Source of the DNA: Ligula intestinalis
Taxonomy: Eukaryota > Platyhelminthes > Cestoda > Diphyllobothriidea > Diphyllobothriidae
NCBI GenBank assembly: GCA_036362985.1
Contig: JAYGXS010000005.1
Location: 50,818,394-50,882,393 of the forward strand
Reading direction: 5' to 3'
DNA: 64,000 nt
Shown: one piece after another, positions 27,101-39,100 of the stretch
Layout of the letters: every line of letters starts with the position of its first letter
Position numbering within the stretch: position 1 is the first letter of the stretch
The notes under the pieces: model-generated
Database searches by the model: none
What the model was told of the DNA's origin: nothing
Seen by the model: the letters and a program-made list of their open reading frames with translations, nothing else
Position numbers and translations under genes: made by a program

Positions 27101-30100
27101 TAGAGTGAGTAACGAATGAGATAAATTGAAGCATTTTTCCCCCGTATAAATTGAAAATAGGCTTTTGAAGCAAGAAGACAAAATACCAAGGTCCTCTTTT
27201 ACCAATCATCTATTAGACAGCGGTCATTCTGTCGACGTCAAAACAGCGTTTCGAGTACTTGTTCGGGCCCAAGCAAATCGAATCCTGCACTATTTGGAAG
27301 CTGCATACATACGGCGGGAGAAACCTGACCTATGCAAGTATCTTGACCATGTCGTCAACCTCCAATTACCCTGGTGATTGGTCATTTTATTTAATTTCCC
27401 ACATTTTTTTTCGTTAACTTCCCTCATCCACTACTTCCCATATGTTGATCTAACGTTCCCGTCCTTCATCGATTAATTTTTAAACTGACCCAAGTTCCTT
27501 GCTGTTGTCAGTAATTCTGTGAAATTCACCACTGCTGTATGTGTCCTCGTTATCCTTCTTATGCAGTGACAAGTAGCAGCTGATGAGCTGTCACGAAAGC
27601 TGTTGATATCAATAAATTCTGAATGAGAAAATGCGAAATTGAATTCATACAGAAAAATCGATGCAGACAGCAAGGTCACAAGAATTTGCCAAGAGGCAAT
27701 CAATAACGTAGGATAGTTAAACGCTGTGGGCAGCAAAAACGAGGTAAAAACGTCTGAGACACAAAAGGTTGGGAAGAGGAATGTGTAAACAGGGAGCTGG
27801 TCTTACCACGGCAGAGTTAGATTCACCAAATGGTCCAGTTGTTTACATTGGTCATTTTGAAACCGCCGTATGTAAGTTGCCTCCAGGTAGCGTAAGTTAC
27901 GAGTTGTTCGTGCCTGAACAAGTACTCGGAGGGATGTTTTAGGGTCAACAGAATGACCCGTATCCAATAGGTGTTCAGTGATAGAAGAACAGGGAGTTAT
28001 ATTCTCCTGTTTTAATAGCCGATTTGGAAAGTGCTCCTTAGCTCTGGCCGCCAATTGCCTTTGTGTTCGCCCTATGTACTTGTATCCACAAGTGCATGTA
28101 TATTCTTAAACGCAATTTAAAGTGGCGTACAATGCCACTAAGATGTGCTCCCATAGCCTCAGTCGCGTGAAACTCTCCTCAGTCCTGCCAGGAGGTAGCT
28201 TCACCAGGCTAAACTCCCATCAGCCAACCGGATGGTGCGTTCATGGCTTAGTGACCGATGGCTTGGCTTAAACGTCCCACTGACGCTTAGCTTGGGTTTT
28301 AACTGCGGATCCTCCCGGCGTGCGGTTGAGTATGAGTAGCAGACATCGAAACTTGTCATTTCAGTCTCTTCTATTTTTCTGCTAACTTTCTGAGTTGTTA
28401 AATCCTCTTCGTCGTGCAAGTACTTGCGAGGGTTCTGGTGGGAACCCACAAGACCAAGGGCCTTTGATCGGTGGGGTCCAGATATCAGTGTGGTTTGGTC
28501 AACGCCTCTCCTAGCAGACTTTACGAAACACTCGAATAGCTTTTACAGCAGTACGTTTGTATGTGCTTCTTAGACCTTTTTCTGCGTAAGACATACTGAT
28601 GAGTTACTAATATTCACGCAGATGGTTAGCCCATTAGAAAGTGTGAACTACAATTCAGGGCACTATTTTATGTGCGAGAAAATTCGAGGTCCAAATAAAA
28701 TAGTCCTTGCATCATCCCCGGAAGAGGAAGAAGAGGAGACGATTTCTGAGACCAAAGTATATTCTGGCTAACGTTTCAAAAGCTCTCTCGCTTTCATTGT
28801 CAGAGCAAGGTGTCTGTATTCCTGTGTGTGTCACATAGATGTGAACGTCCATTCGCCCATGCGTCAGTCGATTGCCCCGATCGATCGGTTGATTGCGAGC
28901 TGATGCTCATACAACCTTGTGCCAAGGCGTCTGCCCGTTTCACCGACATACCTTGCAGTGCAGTTGGTCCTCAACTGGCACACTGGACCTTCATCTTGCT
29001 TACCAAGCGCTCCGCAAAAGGCTAACATCGGCTCAAAACGGAGCAATAGGTCGGGCGGAGAGAGATTAGCATGGCCGACAGCCGGCAGCTGCGAGCAAAG
29101 AGGGTGGAAACGCTCACGAGACACAAAAACGGCTGGACATAGCTCACGACGGCGCGAGCAATTCAAACAGCCAAGAAAATCGATTGGCGCAATCGACTGA
29201 CGCATGGGCGAATGGACGTTCACGTCTATCTGACGCACACAGGAATACAGACACCTTGCTCTGACGATGAAAGCGAGAGAGCTTTTGAAACGTCAGCCTG
29301 AATATACTTTGGTCTCAGAAATCGTCTCCTCTTCTTCCTCTTCCGGGCATGATGCAAGGACTATTTTATGTCTATAAACATCACAAGCACACCGAGGTTA
29401 TGCGTTTTAATCTAAGGACGGTTTACGAATTGCTGTCAACGCTTCGTATGTCTAGGCGCCCACTGGCTATACATACTTTTTTAAGTTTATAGGTCAGTCT
29501 GTATGCCTGTATTCTGACTTATCAGTAGAAGGCACACGGCCTTTACAACGACGGGAACTGTGATTATTTATCAGCCAAAAGCGACAGCCCATTCATCAAA
29601 ACAGGCAAGCTTTCTAGACCGTTGAGTTCATAAGATGAAATGACAGCGTGAGAAGAATATTCCCCTCTTTTGTCCTCTTCTGTACCGGCTTCTTCCTTCA
29701 GGCTAACATTGAAAGTCTAAAGGTGCAGATGGGTACTCTTCCCTCTTCATCGAGTGTAAAATATTACAAAATCAAAACTGCATTCAACCACGGCAAGCGG
29801 CTTGGCGGATGTAACCGTATTTGTGTTTTTTTTCCGGACAGCGTCCACAAATGCACCTTAGGACAAAATGATTTTTTTTATTTTGAAAAAACGGACGTAT
29901 GGTGGTTGTGTGGGCTGCACCACGTCGCATTTTAAATTTGCATCAACTTGGCATTTTTGTATCAATCATCTCCTACATGAATGCGTGGGAATTTATTTCG
30001 TAGTCTTTTGGATTGTGAGCGACCTTTGGAAGCATGGTCGGATGCTCATTATGAAGGCATGAGTCACCCATGCGTCGCAATATGCTGCCGAAAAAACACT

Positions 30101-33100
30101 ATGTCAGTTAAATAGTTAATTCGGCCCTTACAAGTTGAATTAGCCACCTGGGGTGTTCGCTACCAACACATTTGTCAAATTGGGACTAAAAGTGTTATTT
30201 TTTCTAAATGCGGCGCATTCGGTTCATCCACTGGTTAATAGTGACTACATGTATAATAATACAAAAGGTTTCTTCCTTATCCTAGAAAAGTTGCACTTAT
30301 TGATGAATATTCATCCGACCGCTAACGGAACTCATCAGTCCCGCTCTGCCTGGTGTCTCGACAGAGGTCCTGACAGCCGTAGTAGCTGGTGGCCGCTTTA
30401 GTCTGGGTATGACTGGCGGACGATGGCTAATAAGCCACGGATGGCCATTCCAGTCTCCCCTGCCTGGCAGAACGGGACAGATGTGTTCCGTTACCGGTCG
30501 GGTGAATGTTCACCAATGAGTGTCAATATCCCTCGACCTAATCCGGTAAGACAACGAGCTCGTGTCTATGATCAAGGGGAGGTAGAGGCTCAGGTGAGAC
30601 ACCACTTGGGTCTAGGTATAGCTGGCTGATGACGGATAATAAGCCAGAAAGGGCCATCCCATTCTGACTTGTCTTTGCCGCTAATACTATCTGTCTAGAT
30701 ACCATACCCAGCAGCTCCTTAAATGAGTAAATTTTATTATCCCGATAAGCTATTCGCTGATTTTAGTAGCTGTTTGACGTCCCTGCGACGGTTTAGGCTA
30801 ATTAGAATACCCACTTTAAGCATTGTCCGTGAAGTTTGCGATATTACCTTATTCATCAAAGTGATATCTAAAATGGTTAGAGCGTTGTACGTCTGATCAT
30901 CAGTTCGCTTATTCGAGCCTCGCGTGGGGTTGGGTATGGCTAGCTGATAATGGTTAATGAGCCAAAACTGCTCATTCCAGTCATCCTTATCATTGCTGAC
31001 AATAAATATCTGCCTACACTACTACCCATTGTACGGCTGCTGGCGGAACCGGAGAGTGAGCAGACCAGGACCACCGTTAGCGACCGGTGAACGGTAATCA
31101 ACAAAATTAACAATTCCTGCATGAAGGTTTTTGGAACAAGGTATAAACGCCCAGCAAGATTGCCTCAAATAAATGACGGATTTTCTTTGTCCCTAAGGTC
31201 TACATTGGAACTGCCCCGTATCCGACTCCAGAGACTCCCCAGCTAGTCAGCCTTCCGCCCAGCCTGCATCCCGAGGTGTGCGCTCTCCACCTGGTCATCT
31301 GGCAACCGACACGAATACGCGAACTCTGTCGAAATAACCTCGAAGCTCGGACTTCGCCCCGAGGTCCCCGCGCCTGGCTCGCTTGCACACCCTGCACAGC
31401 CAACGCTCCTGTCTTTGTCAACGGCCGACGACTCTTGCCCGCCACAGAAACCCCACGCCCCAGCACCGCCAACTCCCGACAGCGTTCCAACCAATCACAG
31501 TCCCTGCGGGGCAAAGTTACTGCCCATTGGCTCGGGCCTGGTGACGTTATCCAGCTAGGCAACGGGTCAAGTCGTTTTCGCGTGTGGGCGGGCGCCCGAC
31601 CCCTAACGCTGCCGTCTTCTCGCCCTCAGCCGACCGAGAACTCGTCTGCCCCGGTAAGAAGCCTTACGCTGCAGGAACCAGCGACGGGGCCTCAACACCA
31701 GCAGCAGCCGCTATCACCTCGTGGCACCTGGGATAACTCAACTTCCGGACGGATCCATCACTCTCCTTGGTGGAACCGATCGAACCCCTCTCCCCCAGTC
31801 CTCCACTCAAACTCTACACGAACTCCCCTCCAAAATTGTAACGGAGAACAGGCGAATAACGTCCTTTCGCATGAAAACTCACTGAATGTTCTATCCACGG
31901 TGAGTTGTAGCTTTAATCAACAAACGCAAGTTTTGCGACGAGTAGGCCAATGTCGGTGTTCGCTTCAGCCAAACAAAATGGCCGTTAGTTAAGGTGTCAG
32001 CTCCTTTTGTCACAAGAATTTTAACCTTCTAGCACTGCAGAGTAGATGTAGGTTTACTGAAAGATCCTCATCATGTTTGACCGCGTCTCTGCTTATTCCT
32101 CCTCAGAATAAAAATTATTTTATCCGCGTACTAATGCTCATTGAAGCTGCATGATACTGTGAACTTAGGACCAGCCGGTAAATTGGGGAAACCAAACATG
32201 TAGTGGTCATTAACCCTTCTGATCTCCCAATAGCTCCATTGAAAACACTTTATTCTAAAGGAGTTGGTTACTTTACCTTAGGAAAGGCAGTCTAGGCAAG
32301 GAAGTTTGTTGATTTTCTCATCCTCATGCGTTCCTACCAAAATGGAAGGTTATTTTACCCGGTTAACCCGCCTTGGCCAGAACAAGGTCAGCACGTTTTC
32401 AACCAATGGCGACAAAATGCAGCAAATTGTCTTTTTTGTATGGCTGATTCCTTTTTTAGACCGAAACGTTTGGTGGATAAACTCGTATGTAAGTTTATAT
32501 ATCTGACAGCTGTTTAACCCTGGCAGTCCATGGACTCATTGATTCGGAATGCAATCTGTAATTTCTGAGTTCACGTCTCGGCCCGGAGAAAGAAGGAAAA
32601 TGAGAAGAAGAAGAAGAAGAATAAGGGGGATAAAAGGGGCTGCACAACAGCAGCGATTCCTTGTAACCACTACGAAAATCATTGCTCACTTGCTGCGGAG
32701 AAGTACCTATACGATTTGCATTGAGTAGAAAATTGTGAACAGTTGAAAGGGTCGCCAGTACAAGCGAGATTGCGAGTCCCAGGAGGTAATTGAGGAGAAG
32801 AAAATTCGATCGCTGGGACAACACTTTTGTTCGCCTCACGTTTCGAGATCCGTTGTGGTTCATGATCAGAGGCATAAGCAGAAAGCAGTAGCAGTAATCG
32901 ATACCCGTACCCACTATTGCTTTCTGTTTATATCCCTGATGATGAATCCGCGACGGATCTCAAAACGTCAGAGGAACAAAAATGTTATCCCAGCAATCGA
33001 GTCGTTTTCTTTTCAGTTTAAGGGTATCTGAATTTCTCCAAATTTAAAGGACATACCTCATTTTGTGCGATTCAAAGAATTAACCGAACAATCCACAGAA

Positions 33101-36100
33101 ACGAAAACATTGGATGGTAACTTATGCTGGATTTAATGAATAACAATAAGAAGTTATGAGAAAATTGTGAAATCAAGTACATGAATTAATCACTGACATT
33201 CTCATATGCCGATGTGTTTCGATATATATACTTATGTGCCTAACCTATGTAATTTATTAGGCTTAGTTAAGCTTACTACTGCACTCAGATGCTCGAAAAT
33301 CTTTGGATCCCTATGTTTACTTTTAGTTTGATCAGTTTTCATTTAGTTTTTGGCTGATTTTTTAGTCTATTACCTTAACTTTAATTATATTGTTAGTCAG
33401 CTTTATTTTAAATGCAATCTAGTTTTTTAAGCAACATGCGTTTGGTCGTCGGCATATCGATCTGCAATATCTGTTCAAATGCGTGAGAAGCTATTGTGAG
33501 TTTAAGAAATGGGGAAGAAGACTATCTTTCATGGTTTTCTTTTATCTCGGAATGTCGATATGTAGTCGATATTGGTTTGTAGTCTATTTGCAGGTACTTC
33601 TGTGCAGGTCTTGTTTTCTATTGGTCGTATTTGTCAAGTTTATTATCCCGCGCAAATCTTTGGTTATTTAAAAAATGATGTCCTATCATTTTCTGCTTTT
33701 ATACGAATCACACTTTTCATTGAGTAACACCATTCCCTTGAGACATAATGATGGGGCTACTGATATCTGCGTACCTCGGCACACGAGAACGTAGCAAAGT
33801 TATCATAAGGTTGCTTTGTCTACGCACAGTAAACACTCTCGACGACCAAGGATTTGCACATCCAGCAAGGATAATTTATAGGACCCCTTCCCCGGCAGGC
33901 CAAAATAATAAAGTCCCCCCCCCCCCCCCCCCTCCGTCACATTTTTAAATGGGTGGAAATATTCCCTTGTAGTCCGAACGAAAATCTATCTACCGTAGGC
34001 TGACTTCCTATGGACTGTTTTAACTTCATTCTTCTAACAAAACAAGTCAGGCCCCGCCCACTTTGAATGCTGACTTCAGCAGTGAATACGCATTTTATTA
34101 TAAAACCAATACAATTTTTAAACAAAAACTAAATATATTGCTCTGGAAATTCTTATGTTAACGTGATATGCATATTACGTCAGGCATATTTTAGGATAAT
34201 TATTAATTTGTGTGCATTTGTTGGATTGCTTCTGTTGCAAGTATTTGTATTCGTTGTGGTTATTTAACGGAAGGAATACGAGACAAATGAAAAATAACAG
34301 GACTGGAATCCCTTAAAGCGGAGACAGACAGATAACTACGTTAAGCGGACGCCACACGAACGAGCAGATGATAGTCTACTGAGAGAGCTGAACTTTAAAT
34401 TACGAAACGCAATGACAGTGAACTTCTTGATGTCTCAAACAACTGTGGCAATGGGTCCTATAGACCGTCACAATCGGAAGCAATTAATTTGATGTCTTTA
34501 TATCAAACCTCTTTTAACATTCAGTTTTGTTCACAGTATGATTGAGTCAATTAGACAACCGTTTATTGTGTCAGCAGGTTTTTTACGTTTCCACATAGCA
34601 GACGTTGATCTTATCTATATGTCAAATCTACCTTGGCCATTTGGAACCTCTCTGGCATATACTGACCAGTTGGCGGCAAAACTCGGATTGAGGCTGCAGA
34701 GACTTCTCAAATATCCTGCACTTAGCCCGGCTGGCGAGAGGATCTACCAATCGGAAATGCGGTACAATGATTTGCGTATACCACCTAATCCTTCCGATCA
34801 CGGTACTGCATCAAGCAGGAGAGCTGTTGAGCTTTGAATAGGCTCTGTGTTGCAATGATTGAGACCAATGAAACAGGACCGGGTTTTATGTCCAAGGCGG
34901 GAGGGGGGGGGGGAGAGAGCGAGCGAGCGATAATTTGGCCCCTCATGATTGACTTCATTATTTGCCTTCACTTGTATCGTTGCGCGAACGTGTACTCGTC
35001 CAATATGTTGGTCGACTAACAGCATCCAACCTCAGCATCAAGCTTACCAAAACTAACAACTACACACAAAATTCGCAACACCCAAATATCTTTCTGCAGG
35101 AATGTTGTACTCCTGTTTACGTACGAACCTAGTTAGACTAGCTCAGCTCTTGCATATACACCATTTTTACAAAAGAGGATGGTCTCAGAATCAGGAGGAG
35201 GAGAAGAAGATGATGAGGCCATCGCTCGAAGCTGGCGTTTATTGGCTTCATGTTTCCGATTTTCACTCAAATAAATCCTTGGAGGCAGTTGTAGATAAGG
35301 GTCTGTGTGAATGCAGCTGTCTCTGATAGAAGATTTGAGCAAGCAACCAAAAAGCTCAGGTTAACGAGCGCCATGTTCCAGAGATCAAATTTTCTTCTTC
35401 TGAAGTGCTTCTTAATGGTTTAGATATTTGCTTCCACACAAATAAATTACTGATCTGCCTGCTAGCCCTTGTTTTTTACTTTTTCTGCCTCTAACAGGAT
35501 CCAGGGCAGAATACTCGCCTGCTGACTGCTTATACGGACAACGCTCAAACAACTTTTCGACTTCCAGCGGATTGCACTGTGTCTATGGATTCCACCTCCT
35601 CGTCATCTCCTCGCACTCCCCTCTCCGTCTTCCCGGCTCCAACTTCTCAGACCTCAACCACAGGCATGACATCGAGCGTTTCGCATGTTGTCTACCCCGT
35701 AAAGTCCGAGCCGTCGGTTCGACTTCCCAGCTATGACAGCATTGTTAGCGGGGCATCAACCCATCAGCTTGATGGGAGCGAGAGTGGAACTTCTGTTGAG
35801 AACATGAAACCTCATTTTGAGCCGGCGAGAAGCAGCATTGCCTCAGGTATGCTGTTACCCTCTTTGAGCTTTGGTCATACGTTGCCTAGTTTTCGAACCG
35901 CATAATGCTATGCCTGAATGCTCTTTCTTCTTCTGACATGCCCATCACTTGGTTGGCAGGATTTCTTGACATTACTGAGTGTGGTCAAGGGTAAGAGCTA
36001 TGTTGAAGTTTTTGGGGTCCAGTTGATGCAGCACTGTTCACAGAACACCAATGATATACAACGCTGACGACAGAGCATAGGTATACAAACATATAGCTAG

Positions 36101-39100
36101 TAATATCGAGGAAGGTGAGGAGCAGGGTCGATAATTTCGACTTACTTGCCGGGTTTGGCTGGCAATTCCCAGTTCCATTTTTCAATAATCTGGTAATTGC
36201 GGCGCTGGATGTACGTTAAGAGTCACAAAGCTGTGACCACAGAACTCTGCAGTGTCCATCTAGTTCAATCTGGCGATGAATACAGTCTCGAAGGCCGTAT
36301 AATGCCGACTGGCGGTCTGAGTGTCAGGCTGTTAACCTCTCCTTCTGGCACTTTTACTTATGTGAAATTTGAGCCATTCTGCTGTCTTTTGCGGGAAATC
36401 TTGATGTCTGTGTTCGGGGGCCAGGTCGTTTGCGTTGCACGCGCAGATTAGGTCATTAGATATAGAGGAAGCGGGCCCACATTTCCCGCATCAGTCTACT
36501 GACCTCTTCTAGTGGTGGCTGAGGCTGACAGTAGGAATAGAGTGTGATGTCGATGGTTTAGCTCACTTTATGACGCGCTTGAAGCTATCACTGTGCGCTA
36601 AAAGCCGTGGCTTAGAAGGCTGCCAACTGCGGGAGAATCGAACCGCGCAGGCAATTCAATATGTCTCCTTGTGGATTAGCTGGGTGGCGGATTGAGGGCC
36701 AGGCTGCAATGGCTCCTTCTTAATGTGACCTTTATGGGGCACTCCCATTCCGTGAGGCTCCGAGCCAGGCTATTACATTTTCCTCGAGTTTAGACTGTGA
36801 CCGTGTGATGGGGGAGGGAGGTTGTAGCACGTAGACCGATATCGTTTGAGCTGGGATAAGTGACGCCGTTTCTATCTTTTTGTTGTTGTGTTTGAGCCCT
36901 GGTCTGGTGTCTCTTATTGACTAAACAGTGTGGTGGCCCGGCACACCAACCTATTGCGCCTAGACCCTACCTGATAAGGGCACATACTTACCTGGCACCG
37001 GGTTCAGGGTGATTAGCAAGTCCTGACCCCAGGCGGAGGCTCGCCATTGCACTCCGGCGTGTTGAAGCCTGCGACGGACTCTAATCGGGTTCGCTCGGGT
37101 GCATAGTTTTTGCCAGACTGTGTGTCTGTGACATGCGCCCGATCCCGCCTCCGGTCTTCTAGACTCTGTCCTGACTTAGAGTTGGAGAAGAGTGTGTGGT
37201 AGGTGCATCGCAAGTCGATTATCACTTTAACTCACACCTGAGTCACCGCACTGACCTGAGCCTACTGAAACATGTGCTGGCCATCGTCGGATTCCACGAT
37301 CAAACTGTTATTTATCATGCTATTAGCAATTCTGCTGCATACTCTATGCTAACCTTGACGATCACTTCACTATCATACGAACAAAACAAAAGCATCCTAA
37401 CCCATCCTACTCCCACGTTCATTTGAGTAGATATAGGTCCGTGGCTCAGTTGCCGAAATCTGGACCGGCGATTTTCTTGTCTNNNNNNNNNNTCACGAGA
37501 TTTGCATTTTATGCTGACGATGAAACAGTGTTCTTACAACTGCCTTTTTAGATAGGTATAGCTGTTTAATTTGTGCATTTCGGCTGTAATGAGGCCTAAT
37601 TTGCGTTTCAGTAGATTGGTTTTGTCATACATGGTTTTGCCATACATGGGGTCTGAAAGTATGATCAAAATACTCTTCCGCAGTTCAGTATTCCTTCAAC
37701 GTACACATTTACACTAACAGACTAGAAGTATGGAAGGTTACCTTCGGCCTTTATTTCAGAAATGTGGTTGCATAACTCGTGTGTAAGAAACCTCCCGCCC
37801 TTCCGGCCCCCGGCCCCCAACCCCCAAACATGCTCACACGCACACTCATGACTGACGGTTTATTGAGGCAGTTTTAAAGTTTGCAAAACCGCCTGATAGG
37901 TGAAAGTGTCTGTTCTGACAGAAAATTGTGCAACAAAACGAAAGCATTCGAATCCATCTTACCTTCACGTCCATTTGAGTAGAGATTAGGGCCCGGGCTC
38001 CGGACCGGTGATTTTCGTTGTCTATCTCTCATGAGATTTGCATTTTATGCTGAGGATGAAACAGTGTAGGCACATCTGATAATAGTATACAATTGAGCTG
38101 TAAGGAAGCCTGTTTTGGATTCTCAAAGATGGGCTATGCCTCCGTCCTGCCATTTAAGTGGTCTGAAGGGACGTTCTAAAACTATCCTCCGTGGCCCGAA
38201 CCGTGCACAGACGGAAAATATGGAAGGTTATCTTCGGCCCTTATTCTAGAAACGCATTTGCATAACTCGTGTTTAGGAGGCGCGTGTGTAGAACACAGCT
38301 CCGGTCCAAAAATCACCACCCTACACCCCCAAACATGCAGACGCAGTCTCTTCTGACCGTCTACTGGGGTAGTTTTAAAGTTTGCGAAACCGCCTGACAG
38401 GTGAAAGCATCTGCCCTGACAGAAAATGGTGCAACAACAGAGAGAAGAAAGCCTTGTGCCAGCATGCGGTGGACGTTGTCAGATTCGACGTTCGAGGTGA
38501 CATTCATCATGTAACTAGGTTTGGGGTTTATGCCATGCTGGTCTCCACGATCACTTCGGTATCGTATGCAGAAAGGGAAAGCATCCAAACCCATCCCACA
38601 ATCAGAAGAGCTGGATAACTGCTATGGTCATGTTCATTGAATAAAAACTGGTAGAAAAAGGTCCTTGGCTCGGTTTTCGAAATCTGCACCGGAGAATTTC
38701 TTGTCCGTCTCTCACGAGAGTTGCACTTTATGCTGAAGATGAGGTGGTATTCAGTATCAGTATATTGAAGAATATGTAGGTTAATCACCTTTGACATCCC
38801 CATTTGTACATATGTGTAGTGGTAGCAAAAAAATTGTATCTCACACTGTGGGCGAGGCCAGTTGTCCTGAGGCATGGGGTGGAAAAATAGGAGCAGACAA
38901 TGAGAAAACTCCAAAGAGACAGTGAGAAAACTCCTAAGTGTTTTACAAGTGCCTTCTTTTAGGTAGGCGTAGCTGATAAAAGTAAACATTCGAGCTGTAG
39001 TACGGTCTTTCGTGAATTTTCAAACATCGGTTTTTTTCCTCCACCCTCTATTTAAGTTGGCTGACTGTACATCAGAATGATCCTATGCGCCCCAATATTT

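Larger units (their letters stand above)
28650..29375. mobile_element. fold-back Penelope-like derivative with ~100-bp or longer terminal inverted repeats
   Basis: The left end (from about 28690, AAAATAGTCCTTGCATCATC) and the right end (GATGATGCAAGGACTATTTT-like, to about 29370) are inverted copies of each other. Each contains a hammerhead-like motif. The left arm, on -, includes [18 protein letters not shown] from GIY-YIG. The right arm, on +, includes the nuclease C-terminal region. No complete ORF. Confidence 0.82.
9770..31197 (+). other. afadin giant intron (21.4 kb)
   Basis: It connects exon 4 to the FHA exon, phase 0 on both sides. Listed repeats cover about a third of it. Stretches 9780-11690, 12090-13780, 15050-17630 (apart from simple repeats), 18190-18580, 21400-23340, 23500-24750, 25230-27140, 28110-28650 and 29370-30390 show nothing I recognise: no conserved protein, no RNA gene. 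ORFs there are short and lack a recognisable domain. Confidence 0.75.
31900..35497 (+). other. afadin intron (3.6 kb)
   Basis: It contains an AGA-rich simple repeat (32598-32620), the inverted hammerhead-like pair at 32.8-33.0 kb and a C tract (about 33916-33932). A 99-codon ORF at 34538-34837 has no recognisable domain. Otherwise nothing identified. Confidence 0.75.

Noticed and set aside
27580..27600. CTGATGAG followed closely by CGAAAGC, hammerhead-like, about 200 bp after a PLE end
   Set aside because: Only six bases between the boxes, no workable helix II, and no GTC/NUH after GAAA; position is suggestive but the fold is not.
33916..33932. Homopolymer runs (also 12.9, 48.7, 59.8 kb) as possible regulatory elements
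   Set aside because: Simple poly-C/G tracts with no conserved context; likely slippage or assembly-sensitive.
34538..34837. 99-codon ORF in the intron after the FHA exon
   Set aside because: No recognisable domain, no splice or start context, and the length is possible by chance.
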